Assembly: GCF_039536245.1 (NCBI RefSeq)
Contig: NZ_BAAAYN010000075.1
Span: 1 to 37,375 of the forward strand
Direction: 5' to 3'
Length of the DNA: 37,375 bases
From: Cryptosporangium minutisporangium
GTDB taxonomy: Bacteria; Actinomycetota; Actinomycetes; Mycobacteriales; Cryptosporangiaceae
A program made the position numbers and the translations under genes. This document shows positions 24,445 through 33,484 of this stretch, one piece after another. Positions within the stretch are counted from its first letter, which is position 1; every line of letters starts with the position of its first letter. The notes below the pieces were generated by a model. The model made no database searches. It was not told the DNA's origin and saw only the letters and a program-made list of their open reading frames with translations.

Positions 24445-25577
24445 ACGATCTGGACACCGCACTCCGCACGTTCTACGCCGACCGCGCCGCGGACGCACGG
24501 TCGCCGCAGGGCCTCCTCGACGCCGTACACCGCCGCGGCCGCGAGCTCCGCCGACGCCGAATGCTCACCGGTGTGGCCGCGGTGCTCGTGCTGGTGGTGC
24601 TCGGTGGGTCCTCCGCGGTCGCGCTGGTCGGCAGGGACGACGCGCCCCAGCGGCTGCAGGTCGCGACGCCGGCAGGCAGCAGCTCCACCGCACCGCCCTG
24701 CCCGATCGACGTCGGCTGGCTCCCGGAAGGCTTCCCGAAGTCGACGGTCCGGATGCTCGGTGCGGACGCCTGGGCGCTGGACACCCGGCGGGAGCAAGGG
24801 CTGGCCGCACTGCAGGTGCAGGTCATGGCCGCGCGCCCGCAGGAGCGCGACGGACCGGGCACGCTCTCCCAGGTCGACCTGAACGGCCGGTCCGGATCCC
24901 TGTACTGGGTGCCGGCCCACCCCGCGGGCGAGCCGAAGTGGGGCAACGAGCCGCCGGAGGCCGAGGGCCCGTACGCCGAGCTGATCTTCGAGCGGAAGGC
25001 CGGCCAGTGGATCCGAATCATCGTGCAGAACTCGGCCGGTGACGTGGACCTCGGCATCACCCAGCAGGACCTGAAGCGCATCGCCACCAGCCTGGTCGAC
25101 CGTCCGCGGCTGGTGGCGGACGCGATCCGTCTCGGGCTGCTGCCCGGCGACGTCGTCTGGGGTCAGGTCGCCAACGACGAACACCGGACCATGGCCGGCT
25201 TCGTCGACGCCGACGCGCCCGCCCAGCCGGTCAGCCAGCAGGAGCAGCCCAACGGGCACAACGCATCCGCGGACACCCAGGTCGACGTGACCGTCTACTC
25301 CGCGGACGCTCCGGAGATCATGTTCTTCTACCGGCCGCGGACCCGCGAGGAGGGCCTCGAGTTCCGTCGGACCCACAAGGCCCCCCCGGTCCCCGTCGAC
25401 GGGTGGGTGCTGCGCAACGAGGGCCGGACGAGCCTCGCCGTACCTCTCCGCGGCAACCCGAGATTCGTCGTGGTGGTCAGCGCCAAAGACGGTTTCGTCA
25501 TGCCGGTCGACGAGATGCGAAAGGTAGCCGCCAGCGTCGAACTCGGCCCCGCCGCAGCGGTCCGCCCACCACCCTGA
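24441..25577 (+). CDS. Single-pass membrane protein coupled to the sigma factor
   Basis: Protein of 378 residues, not assigned to a family. A cytoplasmic head of about 40 residues (ending in RRRGRELRRRRM-like basic sequence) precedes a membrane helix (about 41-62) and an extracellular part of about 315 residues with a Ser/Thr/Pro linker near 75. The outside part is beta-rich looking and includes CPIDVGWLPEGFPKS and a conserved-looking VPLRGNPRFVVVVSA near the C-terminus. GGGGAGG precedes GTG 24441, which overlaps the sigma stop. By context it may hold or sense for the sigma factor. The HxxxCxxC motif of zinc anti-sigma factors is absent, so an anti-sigma role is only inferred. Confidence 0.85.
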   Translation: MNDLDTALRTFYADRAADARSPQGLLDAVHRRGRELRRRRMLTGVAAVLVLVVLGGSSAVALVGRDDAPQRLQVATPAGSSSTAPPCPIDVGWLPEGFPKSTVRMLGADAWALDTRREQGLAALQVQVMAARPQERDGPGTLSQVDLNGRSGSLYWVPAHPAGEPKWGNEPPEAEGPYAELIFERKAGQWIRIIVQNSAGDVDLGITQQDLKRIATSLVDRPRLVADAIRLGLLPGDVVWGQVANDEHRTMAGFVDADAPAQPVSQQEQPNGHNASADTQVDVTVYSADAPEIMFFYRPRTREEGLEFRRTHKAPPVPVDGWVLRNEGRTSLAVPLRGNPRFVVVVSAKDGFVMPVDEMRKVAASVELGPAAAVRPPP

Positions 25578-25583
25578 CCGCCC

Positions 25584-25641
25584 GAGGAGGCGTTGCACGG
25601 AAATCGTCCCTGTGAGGGACGCCTCCGAGCAACGCCTCCTC
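25584..25641. terminator. Bidirectional hairpin terminator, nested
   Basis: GAGGAGGCGTTGC (25584-25596) pairs exactly with GCAACGCCTCCTC (25629-25641). Inside the loop a second hairpin GTCCCT/AGGGAC (25606-25611, 25615-25620) can form. It fills the gap between the convergent membrane-protein and pgi genes. No U-tract follows, as is usual in high-GC actinomycetes. Related to 17185-17230. Confidence 0.82.
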
Positions 25642-25648
25642 GCGGGAG

Positions 25649-27286
25649 TCAGCCGCGGCGGGCCGCGCGGTAGCGGCGGATGAGCGCGTTCGTGGACGCG
25701 TCGTGGCTCAGCTCCGGCTCGGTGTCGGACTCCAGCTCCGGCACGATCCGCTGCGCCAGCGCCTTACCCAGCTCGACGCCCCACTGGTCGAACGAGTTGA
25801 TCTGCCAGATCGCGCCCTGCACGAACACCTTGTGCTCGTAGAGCGCCACCAGCGCGCCGAGCGTCCGCGGCGTGAGCTTCTCGACCACCAGCGTCGTCGA
25901 CGGGTGGTTGCCGGGGAACGTCCGGTGCGGGACGAGCTCGGCTCCGATGCCCTCGGCGGCCACCTGCTCGGCGGTCTTGCCGAACGCCAGCGCCTCGGCC
26001 TGCGCGAGCACGTTCGCGGTCAGCAGGTCGTGCTGGTTGCCGACCTCGTGCGCGGGGTGCAGGAACGCGATGAAGTCCACCGGGATCAGCGTCGTGCCCT
26101 GGTGGATCAGCTGGTAGTAGGCGTGCTGACCGTTCGTGCCCGGCGTCCCCCAGACCACCGGCCCGGTCTCGTACCCGACCGGGCTGCCGTCCCGGCGAAC
26201 CCGCTTGCCGTTGGACTCCATGTCCAGCTGCTGCAGGTAGTCGGTGAAGCGGGACAGGTAGTGCGCGTACGGCAGCACCGCGTGGCTCTGCGCGTCGAAG
26301 AACTCGCGGTACCAGATGCCGAGCACCGCCAGGATTGCCGGCAGGTTCTGCTCCAGCGGGGCCGACGCGAAGTGCTCGTCGACCGCCCGCATGCCGGCCA
26401 GCAGCTCGCGGAATCCATCCGGCCCGATCGCGACCATCAGCGAGAGCCCGATCGCGGAGTCGAACGAGTACCGGCCGCCGACCCAGTCCCAGAACCCGAA
26501 CGTGTTCGCCGGGTCGATGCCGAACTTCTCGACCTCGGAGAGGTTCGTCGAGACCGCGACGAAGTGCTTGGCGACGTCCGCCTCGTCGCCGAGCTGCCCG
26601 ACCAGCCAGTCGCGGGCCGCGCGGGCGTTGGTCATCGTCTCCAGCGTCGTGAACGTCTTCGAGGCGACGATGAACAGCGTCTGCTCGGCGTCCAGGCCGA
26701 CGAGGTTGGCGGCGAGGTCGTCGCCGTCGACGTTGGAGACGAACCGGCAGGCGATCTCCGGGTGGGAGTACGGCTTGAGCGCCTCGTACGCCATCCGCGG
26801 GCCGAGGTCGGAGCCGCCGATGCCGATGTTGACGACCGTCCGGATCCGCCGCCCGGTGGAGCCGACCCACTCGCCTCTGCGGACCCGGTCGGAGAAGCCC
26901 GCCATCCGGTCGAGGACCTCGTGCACCTGCGGGACGACGTTCTGTCCGTCCACGGTGATCTCGGCGTCGCGCGGAGCCCGGAGTGCGGTGTGCAGTACTG
27001 CGCGGTCCTCAGTGGTGTTGATCTTCTCGCCGCGCAGCATCGCGTCCCGGTGCCCTTCGACGTCCGCGGCCCGGGCGAGCGCGAAGAGCGACTCGAGCGC
27101 CGCAGCGTCGACGCGGTGCTTGGAATAATCGGCGACCAGCCCCGCGGCCTCGACGGTCAGCCGGTCCGCGCGGTCGGCCTCGGCGGCGAACAGGTCCCGC
27201 AGGTGGGTGTCGCGGAGCCGGTCGGCGTGCTCCCGGACCGCGGCCCACTCGGGCGTCGCATCGATCTCGACCGTCTTCGGGGACAT
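25649..27286 (-). CDS. pgi: Glucose-6-phosphate isomerase
   Basis: Cytosolic glycolytic enzyme of 545 residues interconverting glucose 6-phosphate and fructose 6-phosphate. [17 protein letters not shown] is the phosphate-binding loop near residue 150. [12 protein letters not shown] near 265 is the first family signature and [12 protein letters not shown] near 505 the second. The acid/base residues in [14 protein letters not shown] (Glu) and [10 protein letters not shown] are also in place. The length is normal. ATG 27286 is chosen because GGGAGGACGGG lies just upstream; an ORF start 8 codons earlier has no ribosome site. It is a housekeeping gene unrelated to its neighbours and shares a two-way terminator with the convergent gene. 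Confidence 0.98.
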   Translation of the reverse strand: MSPKTVEIDATPEWAAVREHADRLRDTHLRDLFAAEADRADRLTVEAAGLVADYSKHRVDAAALESLFALARAADVEGHRDAMLRGEKINTTEDRAVLHTALRAPRDAEITVDGQNVVPQVHEVLDRMAGFSDRVRRGEWVGSTGRRIRTVVNIGIGGSDLGPRMAYEALKPYSHPEIACRFVSNVDGDDLAANLVGLDAEQTLFIVASKTFTTLETMTNARAARDWLVGQLGDEADVAKHFVAVSTNLSEVEKFGIDPANTFGFWDWVGGRYSFDSAIGLSLMVAIGPDGFRELLAGMRAVDEHFASAPLEQNLPAILAVLGIWYREFFDAQSHAVLPYAHYLSRFTDYLQQLDMESNGKRVRRDGSPVGYETGPVVWGTPGTNGQHAYYQLIHQGTTLIPVDFIAFLHPAHEVGNQHDLLTANVLAQAEALAFGKTAEQVAAEGIGAELVPHRTFPGNHPSTTLVVEKLTPRTLGALVALYEHKVFVQGAIWQINSFDQWGVELGKALAQRIVPELESDTEPELSHDASTNALIRRYRAARRG

Positions 27287-27373
27287 GGCCCGTCCTCCCA
27301 GTATCAGCATCGTCCGGACTACGTCAGTGCCCGTTTGAACGTATCCGACACGGGTGGCCGGGCCGTGAACGCC

Positions 27374-29203
27374 TCACCGAACTCCGGTGTGCTGCTCGAA
27401 CGTCACCGCGGAGCGGCGGGCCTGTGCGGCCAGCGCGGCGTGGATCAGCGCGGGCGCGTCCGGTCGTCCGTGCAGCCAGCCCTGATTCTCGTCGCAGCCG
27501 TGGCGCGCCAGGACGTCGGCCTGGTAGCGGTGCTCGACGCCCTCGGCGACGGTGGTCAGTCCGAGGGCGTGCGCCAGCCCAGTGATCGCCGCGATCAGCG
27601 GTGCGCCTGCGTCGTGCGGCCCGATCGAGGCGGTGAACGACCGGTCGATCTTCAGGATGTCCGCCGGGAGGTGGTGGAGCCGGCTCAGCGACGAGTAGCC
27701 GGTGCCGAAGTCGTCGATCGCGATCCGGACACCGTCCGCGCGGAGCCGCCGCAGGGCGTCCAGTGCGACCGGCGAGTCGGCCTCCATCGTGCTCTCGGTG
27801 ACCTCCAGCACCAGGCGCTGGGGCGGCAGGCCGGTCCGGATCAGCACGTCGACGACCTGCTGGTAGTAGTCCGGCTGGTGCAGCTCGCGGCCGGAGACGT
27901 TCACCGTGACCTTCGCCGGAACGTTGCGTGGCCAGGTCGCCGCCTCCCGGCACGCGGTCTCCAGTACCCAGTGGTCCAGTGTGCTGATGAACCCGGTGCT
28001 CTCCGCGAGCGGAATGAACTCCACCGGTGAGACCGGCCCGCTGCCGGGCCGATTCCAGCGCAACAGCGCCTCCGCGCCGGTGACCGCGCCGGTGACGCTC
28101 TGGACGATCGGCTGGTAAGCGACCGTGAACTCACCGTTGGCCAGCGCAGAGCTCAGCATCAGCCAGCTCTCGCCGCTGGCGTCCCCGCTGCTGAACGTGC
28201 GGCCTCCGCCGCTGCACTTGGCTTCGTACAGCGCGATCTCGGCGCGGCTGCCCAGCAGCGACGGGGTGTCGCCGACCTGCCACGCCGCGACGCCTGCGGA
28301 GAACTCCGGCTGCGTCTCCCGGAACGCCTCCAACTGGGCGGTGAGTTCGCTGCAGGTCGTGCCGGGGCAGAGGAGCGCGAAGTCGTCCGAGCCGTGCCGG
28401 GCCATCACCGCGCCCGGACCGGCCTGCACCACCCAGTCGCGCGCGAACGTCCGCAGCCAGCGGTCACCCTCCGGCCGTCCCTGCCGCTCGTTGACCCGGG
28501 TGAACCCGTCGAGGTCGACGACCGCGACACTGAGCGGGCCGCCGGTGCGTTCCGCGTCGGTCAGCGCTTCCTGCAGCAGGTGGTCGAACCCGCGCCGGTT
28601 GGGGAGGCCGGTGAGCCCGTCGACGTCCGCCTCGGCGGCCGCCCGCACCAGCGAGCCGGTGATGAGGGCGATCAGGAGGTTCAGCCCGATCAGCACGACG
28701 ACGACGCCCCAGGGCAGCGTGTCCCAGCCGAGCTTGGCCACAACGATCAGGCCCACGATGAGAGCCTCGGCGACGAGGCCGGCGGCCCAGTCGAAGAAGA
28801 AGAACGCGTACATCGAGACCGCGACCAGCAACGAGGCGATGGCGATCGCCTCGGGGTGGCCGCGCTGGAGCCAGACCTCGAACCCGATCAGCCCGATCGA
28901 GAGCAGGACGAGCCCGAAGAACGCGGAGCGCGGGAGCCGGCTGCCGAACAGTCCGACGCCGACCCCGGCGATCACCGCGCCCAGCGACACGACCGCGATC
29001 ACCCGGAGCGTGGTGTCGTGCCGGATCTCGTCGACCGGCGAGACCAGCGCGACGAGGAAGCCGAGCACACCGCCGGTGACGTAACAGGCCGCGGCGGTGC
29101 GGGCCATCGCCGGGCCGGTCGCGATCACCGAGGAGCGGACGCCCTGCCGCGATCGGAAGGGGGTCCGGCGGTCAGCTCCGGCTCGGGACGGATCGGTCGC
29201 CAT
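27374..29203 (-). CDS. GGDEF/EAL protein, probable c-di-GMP phosphodiesterase
   Basis: Membrane protein of 609 residues. About six to seven hydrophobic segments (residues 35-190) are followed by a GGDEF domain (about 195-355) and an EAL domain (about 375-600). The GGDEF active site reads HGSDDF rather than GGDEF/GGEEF, so cyclase activity is unlikely. The EAL domain is intact: AEALLRW, TVNVSGRELH, VLEVTEST, DDFGTGYSSL and KIDRSF carry the metal and catalytic residues. ATG 29203 has GGAGAGGAG upstream; GTG 29227 would overlap the previous stop. It follows an active-looking diguanylate cyclase gene and would oppose it. The membrane part may sense a signal. Confidence 0.9.
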   Translation of the reverse strand: MATDPSRAGADRRTPFRSRQGVRSSVIATGPAMARTAAACYVTGGVLGFLVALVSPVDEIRHDTTLRVIAVVSLGAVIAGVGVGLFGSRLPRSAFFGLVLLSIGLIGFEVWLQRGHPEAIAIASLLVAVSMYAFFFFDWAAGLVAEALIVGLIVVAKLGWDTLPWGVVVVLIGLNLLIALITGSLVRAAAEADVDGLTGLPNRRGFDHLLQEALTDAERTGGPLSVAVVDLDGFTRVNERQGRPEGDRWLRTFARDWVVQAGPGAVMARHGSDDFALLCPGTTCSELTAQLEAFRETQPEFSAGVAAWQVGDTPSLLGSRAEIALYEAKCSGGGRTFSSGDASGESWLMLSSALANGEFTVAYQPIVQSVTGAVTGAEALLRWNRPGSGPVSPVEFIPLAESTGFISTLDHWVLETACREAATWPRNVPAKVTVNVSGRELHQPDYYQQVVDVLIRTGLPPQRLVLEVTESTMEADSPVALDALRRLRADGVRIAIDDFGTGYSSLSRLHHLPADILKIDRSFTASIGPHDAGAPLIAAITGLAHALGLTTVAEGVEHRYQADVLARHGCDENQGWLHGRPDAPALIHAALAAQARRSAVTFEQHTGVR

Positions 29204-29223
29204 CGCCTCGCTCCTCTCCGTCG

Positions 29224-30666
29224 TCACTGCCGGGCCGCCGCCGGAACCGGAGGCGCGACGACCACCGGCGTCGAGCCGGGCGCCGCCGCGTGCAGGTTCA
29301 CGGTGGAGGTCACCCGGTTCCGGCCGGCCTCCTTGGACGCGTAGAGCAGCCGGTCGGCGAGCCGCACGAGCTCGTCGCCGGAGTCCGCGTCCTCCGGCAT
29401 CGTGGCCACCCCGATCGAGACGGTCACCGGCGCGGACCTCGTCGGGCTCACCGGCATCGGGGTGTCGCTCAGCGCGGATCGGACGCGCTCGGCGACCTCC
29501 CGGGCGATCGGCGGCACGGTGTTCGGGACCAGCACCGCGAACTCCTCGCCGCCGTAGCGGGCGATCAGTTCGCCGTCGCGCAGCGTCGCCTGGAGCCGGC
29601 GGGCGACCTCGCACAGCACGCGGTCGCCGCCGTGGTGTCCGTAGGTGTCGTTGACGGACTTGAAGTGGTCGATGTCGAGCAGCAGGACGGCGACACCGGC
29701 GCCGCGCAGCGCCCGCTCCGCCTCCACCGCCAGGCTGTGCTCGAAGTAGCGGCGGGTGTGCAGGCCGGTCAGCCCGTCGGTGATCGCGACCTCGCGCTGG
29801 GCGGCCACCAGCCCTACCATCCGCGCCAGCACCAACAGGTAGAGCACCCCGCAGGTCGCGCAGACCAGCGGCACGTAGAGCGGCGCGTCGCGGTGGTACT
29901 GGACGAGCAGCGTCGCCGGGGCGAGCAGCGACGCGATCGTGAGCAGCAGGAGGCGTCGGCGGCCCGCGTCCGGGCCCGCGGTCGGCGACCGTTCCTCGAC
30001 CTGGCGCATGCTCGGATGCAGGCCCGCGACGCCGAGCGCGACGCTGGCGCACGTCACCAGCACCTCCGCCCAGGCCCAGCCGAGCGCAGGCCGTCCGGAC
30101 AGCGTGGCGACGCTGAGCCCGGTGTCGGCCATCGTGAAGAGCACGAGGTAAGCGGCGAGCACTCTCAAGGCGGGCGGACGGAGTCCGGCACCGAGCATCA
30201 GCCGGGCTCCGAGCGCGAGCAACAGCAGGTCACCGAGCGGGAACGCGACGGCCGCGGTCCGCTCCGCGAGGCCGAGTTCCGCCCCGGACATGAGCGGATC
30301 GATCAGGTAGATCCAGGAGAGCAGCGAGGCCGAGACCGTCACGATCGCGGCGTCGATCAGGCCGGCGATGTCCCACGAGGGCGTGCGCCGCCGGACCAGC
30401 AGCAGGAGGCCGAGCGCGGTCAGGGGGTACTGGGCCACATAGATCAGCGTCAGCGGGCTGGGGTACGGCGGTTTCTCCATGCCGACCAGCGGCGCCAGGT
30501 AGGTCGGGACGTTCCCGCAGAAGAGCGCGAGGTGGCCCGCGCCGAGCAGAACCCACGCCACGTGAGCCGATGGGCGGTGGCGACGCACGCCGACCAGGAC
30601 GGCGAGGCCCCCGGCCAGCTGCACCAGCAGGTAGACCGTGGCCCAGAGGACATCCACCTTCTCCAC
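29224..30666 (-). CDS. Membrane diguanylate cyclase (GGDEF)
   Basis: Protein of 480 residues that should make cyclic di-GMP from GTP. About nine hydrophobic helices fill the first 290 residues and form an uncharacterised sensor. A C-terminal GGDEF domain (about 300-460) begins with the usual DGLTGLHTRRYFE. It shows LLLDIDHFKSVNDTYGHHGGD with the metal Asp, and an intact RYGGEEFAVL active site. No RxxD inhibitory site is evident just before it. The start is GTG 30666; GTG 30657 is also possible because GGAG precedes it. The gene is the first of a pair with the EAL protein. Confidence 0.93.
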   Translation of the reverse strand: MEKVDVLWATVYLLVQLAGGLAVLVGVRRHRPSAHVAWVLLGAGHLALFCGNVPTYLAPLVGMEKPPYPSPLTLIYVAQYPLTALGLLLLVRRRTPSWDIAGLIDAAIVTVSASLLSWIYLIDPLMSGAELGLAERTAAVAFPLGDLLLLALGARLMLGAGLRPPALRVLAAYLVLFTMADTGLSVATLSGRPALGWAWAEVLVTCASVALGVAGLHPSMRQVEERSPTAGPDAGRRRLLLLTIASLLAPATLLVQYHRDAPLYVPLVCATCGVLYLLVLARMVGLVAAQREVAITDGLTGLHTRRYFEHSLAVEAERALRGAGVAVLLLDIDHFKSVNDTYGHHGGDRVLCEVARRLQATLRDGELIARYGGEEFAVLVPNTVPPIAREVAERVRSALSDTPMPVSPTRSAPVTVSIGVATMPEDADSGDELVRLADRLLYASKEAGRNRVTSTVNLHAAAPGSTPVVVAPPVPAAARQ

Positions 30667-30717
30667 CCTTCCCGGCGGGGGGAGCGGTCAGGGTGCAGTT
30701 AAGGTGCAAAACGGTTG

Positions 30718-31302
30718 TTACGGGATGAGCGGCCCCGTCTCCCGGGTCAAGGCGAGTAGCCACTCGCGGGTCTCCGCCAGCTCGCCCGGCTCCAGATGCC
30801 CCTCGTAGAGCGACGCCGTCGCCGTGCCGTCCGCGGCCCGGATGACCAGCGTGCTGCGCTGGGGGTGCAGGCCGTCGGCGGCGAAGGCGGCCTTCCACCG
30901 CCGACCGTCCTCCTGCGCGCGGGCGAAGACCTGCGGCAAGTGGCCCAGCGCGGCCATCAACGTCGCGTGCTCGCGGGTGTTTTCGGCGCTGTCGGCGAGC
31001 TCCAGGTCGGCGAAGATCGCCCGGACGTACGCGCGAGCCAGGCGCCCTGGCCGGTCGTCGGCTGGGTCCAGGTGGGCGTCGACGGCGGCGGCGAACTGGT
31101 CGAGCAGATCGTCGACCAGCCCGGTGAAGAGCGCGTCTTTCGACGGGAAGTGGTGCAGCAACCCGCCCTTGGAGACGCCGGCCTCCCGTGCGACGACCTC
31201 GAGGCTGACCGCGGCGCCGTGGGCGAGGACGGCGCGAGCCGCGGCGTCCAGCAGCGTCCGGCGGGTTCGGGCTGCGTCGCGGGTGGGTCCGGCTGCCGCC
31301 AT
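30718..31302 (-). CDS. TetR-family repressor
   Basis: Regulator of 194 residues. The N-terminal helix-turn-helix (about 25-55) reads VSLEVVAREAGVSKGGLLHHFPSKDALF in landmarks VAREAGVSKGGLLHHF, standard for TetR. The C-terminal ligand domain is helical and fits the TetR_C subgroup seen with drug exporters. ATG 31302 has AAGGAG 5 bases upstream. It is divergent from a DHA2-type exporter with an 82-base gap that holds a fine inverted repeat, so it probably represses that exporter and itself until a drug-like ligand binds. Confidence 0.93.
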   Translation of the reverse strand: MAAAGPTRDAARTRRTLLDAAARAVLAHGAAVSLEVVAREAGVSKGGLLHHFPSKDALFTGLVDDLLDQFAAAVDAHLDPADDRPGRLARAYVRAIFADLELADSAENTREHATLMAALGHLPQVFARAQEDGRRWKAAFAADGLHPQRSTLVIRAADGTATASLYEGHLEPGELAETREWLLALTRETGPLIP

Positions 31303-31352
31303 CGGGCTCCTTGTGATCGGGAAAACGTCGAACGCTGAGAATACCGGTGGGC

Positions 31353-31378
31353 TAACCGACCGTCTGGACGGTACGTTA
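31353..31378. promoter_or_regulatory. TetR operator before the exporter
   Basis: A 26-base inverted repeat runs from TAACCGACCGTC (31353-31364) to GACGGTACGTTA (31367-31378), with two mismatched pairs and a TG centre. The right arm contains TACGTT, a possible -10 for the exporter gene starting at 31385. A bound repressor would block initiation. Confidence 0.75.
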
Positions 31379-31384
31379 AGCGCT

Positions 31385-32872
31385 ATGACAACGACGCTGA
31401 CACCGAAGTCGGAGCCGTTAGCCGGCCGCCGCGAGTGGGCCGCGCTGGCGGTGGTGACGCTTGCCGTGGTGGTCCTCGCGATCGACGCCACGGTGCTCTC
31501 GCTCGCGGTGCCCGCGCTCACCGCCGACCTCGCGCCCTCGGCGACGGCGTTGTTGTGGATCGGCGACGCGTACTCGTTCGCGCTGGCCGGGTTGCTGGTC
31601 ACGATGGGCACGCTCGCCGACCGGATCGGCCGGAAGCGGCTGCTGCTGATCGGGGCGACCGGCTTCGCGCTCGCGTCGCTGCTCGCCGCGTTCGCGCCCG
31701 CTGCGGGGTGGCTGATCGCGGCCCGCGTCCTGCTCGGTGTCGCGGGTGCCACCCTCATGCCCTCGACGCTGTCGATCATCCGCACGCTCTTCGCGGACGC
31801 CCGGCAGCGCACCACCGCGATCGCGATCTGGTCGGCGGCGGCGGGCGGCGGTGCGGCGCTCGGACCGCTCGTCGGCGGTGTCCTGCTGGACCACTTCTGG
31901 TGGGGCTCGGTCTTCCTGATCAACGTCCCGGTGATGGTGCTGCTGGTCGGGTTCGGTGCGGTGCTGCTCCCCGAGTCGCGCGACCCGCGCCCGGGACCGT
32001 TCGACCTGCTCGGCGCCGGACTGTCGGTGGCGGCGATCGTGGCGCTGGTCTACGCGGTCAAGCACCTGGTGGCCGAAGGGGCGGACGGGGCATCGCTGCT
32101 GACCGCCGCCCTGGGCGTCGCCGCCGGAGTGGCGTTCGTGCGGCGTCAGCGCCGGGCGGCGTCCCCGCTCATCGACGTGCGGCTGTTCGCGCGTCCGGCG
32201 TTCGCGGGCGCGGTCGGGGCGAGTCTGCTGGCCGTGTTCGCGTTCAGCGGCCTGCTGTTCTTCTTCTCCCAGTACTTGCAGCTCGTCCGCGGGGACAGCC
32301 CCTCGATGGCGGGCGCCCGGGAGCTGCCGGCCACCGTGGCGTCGATCGCGGTCGTCGCGGTCGCCGGATGGCTGGTCGCCCGGTGGGGCCGCGGGCGGGT
32401 GATCGGCGGTGGGCTCCTGCTGGCCAGCGTCGGCTTCGGAGGGCTGGCGTTCGCGGAAGGGCTCGCGCAGTACCGGTGGCTCGCGCTGGCGCTGGTGCTG
32501 GTCGGTCTCGGCGTCGGGCTCGCGTTCACGCTCACCACCGACGCGGTGCTGGCGTCGGTGCCGGCCGACCGGTCGGGGTCGGCGTCGGCGGTGTCCGAAA
32601 CCGCGTACGAGCTGGGCGTGGCGCTCGGGATCGCGGTGCTCGGCAGCGTCCAGACCGTGCTGTACCGGCGCGCGTTGCCGGCCGACGCGGGCGACGCGGC
32701 TCGGGAGTCGCTGGCCTCGGCCGCCGCGTCGAGCGAACCGATGGACGCGGCCCGGGAGGCGTTCGTCGAGGCGATGCAGGCGACGTCGGTGATCGCGGCG
32801 ATCCTGCTGGCGTTCGCGGCCGTAGTGGCCTGGCGGGTCATCCCGTCCCATCGCACTCCGGTAGCCCACTGA
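31385..32872 (+). CDS. DHA2-family MFS multidrug exporter
   Basis: Fourteen-helix proton-driven exporter of 495 residues, like QacA/SmvA/EmrB. LAIDATVLSLAVPAL in helix 1 carries the D1-type Asp. LADRIGRKRLLL is motif A. Motif C-like Gly-rich helix 5 shows AAGGGAALGPLVGGVLLDHFWW. A Ser/Ala-rich loop of about 40 residues lies before the last helix. ATG 31385 follows the operator with only 6 bases between, so the transcript may be nearly leaderless; no clear ribosome site is visible. It is divergent from the TetR gene. Substrates are probably hydrophobic cations or antibiotics, by family only. Confidence 0.93.
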   Translation: MTTTLTPKSEPLAGRREWAALAVVTLAVVVLAIDATVLSLAVPALTADLAPSATALLWIGDAYSFALAGLLVTMGTLADRIGRKRLLLIGATGFALASLLAAFAPAAGWLIAARVLLGVAGATLMPSTLSIIRTLFADARQRTTAIAIWSAAAGGGAALGPLVGGVLLDHFWWGSVFLINVPVMVLLVGFGAVLLPESRDPRPGPFDLLGAGLSVAAIVALVYAVKHLVAEGADGASLLTAALGVAAGVAFVRRQRRAASPLIDVRLFARPAFAGAVGASLLAVFAFSGLLFFFSQYLQLVRGDSPSMAGARELPATVASIAVVAVAGWLVARWGRGRVIGGGLLLASVGFGGLAFAEGLAQYRWLALALVLVGLGVGLAFTLTTDAVLASVPADRSGSASAVSETAYELGVALGIAVLGSVQTVLYRRALPADAGDAARESLASAAASSEPMDAAREAFVEAMQATSVIAAILLAFAAVVAWRVIPSHRTPVAH

Positions 32873-32885
32873 GCCGACCGTTCCG

Positions 32886-32929
32886 TTGACCGCCTCCTGA
32901 GCAAGTGCTATGCATGCACTGTATGCATA
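32886..32929 (+). promoter_or_regulatory. padR promoter with probable autoregulatory operator
   Basis: TTGACC (32886-32891), a 17-base spacer and TATGCA (32909-32914) form a good promoter. The -10 is part of an inverted repeat, TATGCAT (32909-32915) and ATGCATA (32923-32929), with 7 bases between. PadR proteins bind AT-rich ATGCAT-type dyads and often repress themselves, so this is a likely operator. Confidence 0.75.
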
Positions 32930-32959
32930 CGCGCTATGTATCGTTCGCCAGGAGGTCGT

Positions 32960-33484
32960 GTGCGCGAAGAACTGCTGGGCTTGCTGGCGAAGGAGCCCAC
33001 CCACGGTTACGAGCTGAAACAGGCCGTGGAGACGGAGTTCGGTGAGCTGTGGCCCGCCGTGAACATCGGCCAGATCTACTCGACGCTGGGCCGGCTGGAG
33101 GCCGCGGGATTAGTGCGCTCGACGGCGGTCAGCCAGGACAGCCGCCCGGCGAAGAAGGTGTTCGAGCTGACCGCCGCGGGCCGCGAGGAGCTGCAGCAGT
33201 GGGTCGACGACGTGGTCCCCGTCGCGCGTGTCCGCGACCGATTCTTCGTCAAGCTCGTGCTGGCCGCACGGTTCCGCCTCGCCGATCCGATCACGCTGAT
33301 CGACCGCCAGCGCCGGGCGTACCTGCGCCGGTTGCGCCAGCTCAACGAACTGGCCGAGCAAGCCCGTGGGCTGGCGGCGCGGTTGGCGGTCGAGGGTGCG
33401 GTGCTGCACCTGCAGGCCGACCTGACGTGGTTGGAGCGATGCGAAGAAGCGCTGTCACCCGGACCGACCGGAGGAAAACGATGA
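32960..33484 (+). CDS. PadR-family transcriptional regulator
   Basis: Regulator of 174 residues. The winged helix (about 1-85) reads REELLGLLAKEPTHGYELKQAV in its first landmark LLGLLAKEPTHGYELKQ, and then IGQIYSTLGRLEAAGLV, classic for PadR. A C-terminal helical domain (about 95-170) serves for dimerisation. GTG 32960 is used because AGGAGG is placed upstream; ATG 32936 has none. The stop overlaps the ABC gene (ATGA). It likely represses the operon with the following ABC transporter pair, in answer to a toxic compound. Confidence 0.94.
   Translation: MREELLGLLAKEPTHGYELKQAVETEFGELWPAVNIGQIYSTLGRLEAAGLVRSTAVSQDSRPAKKVFELTAAGREELQQWVDDVVPVARVRDRFFVKLVLAARFRLADPITLIDRQRRAYLRRLRQLNELAEQARGLAARLAVEGAVLHLQADLTWLERCEEALSPGPTGGKR

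Noticed and set aside
27300-27327. pgi promoter CTGACG/GATACT on the minus strand
   Set aside because: The start would fall about 7 bases before ATG 27286 and would cut off the good ribosome-binding site.
25703-28030. 775-residue plus-strand open frame
   Set aside because: It is antisense to pgi and the EAL gene, both of which have clear domains. High GC keeps the opposite strand free of stops.
30824-31384. N-terminal extension of the DHA2 exporter (682-residue reading)
   Set aside because: The extra part is antisense to the TetR gene and runs through the operator. The true protein begins at 31385 with the first membrane helix.
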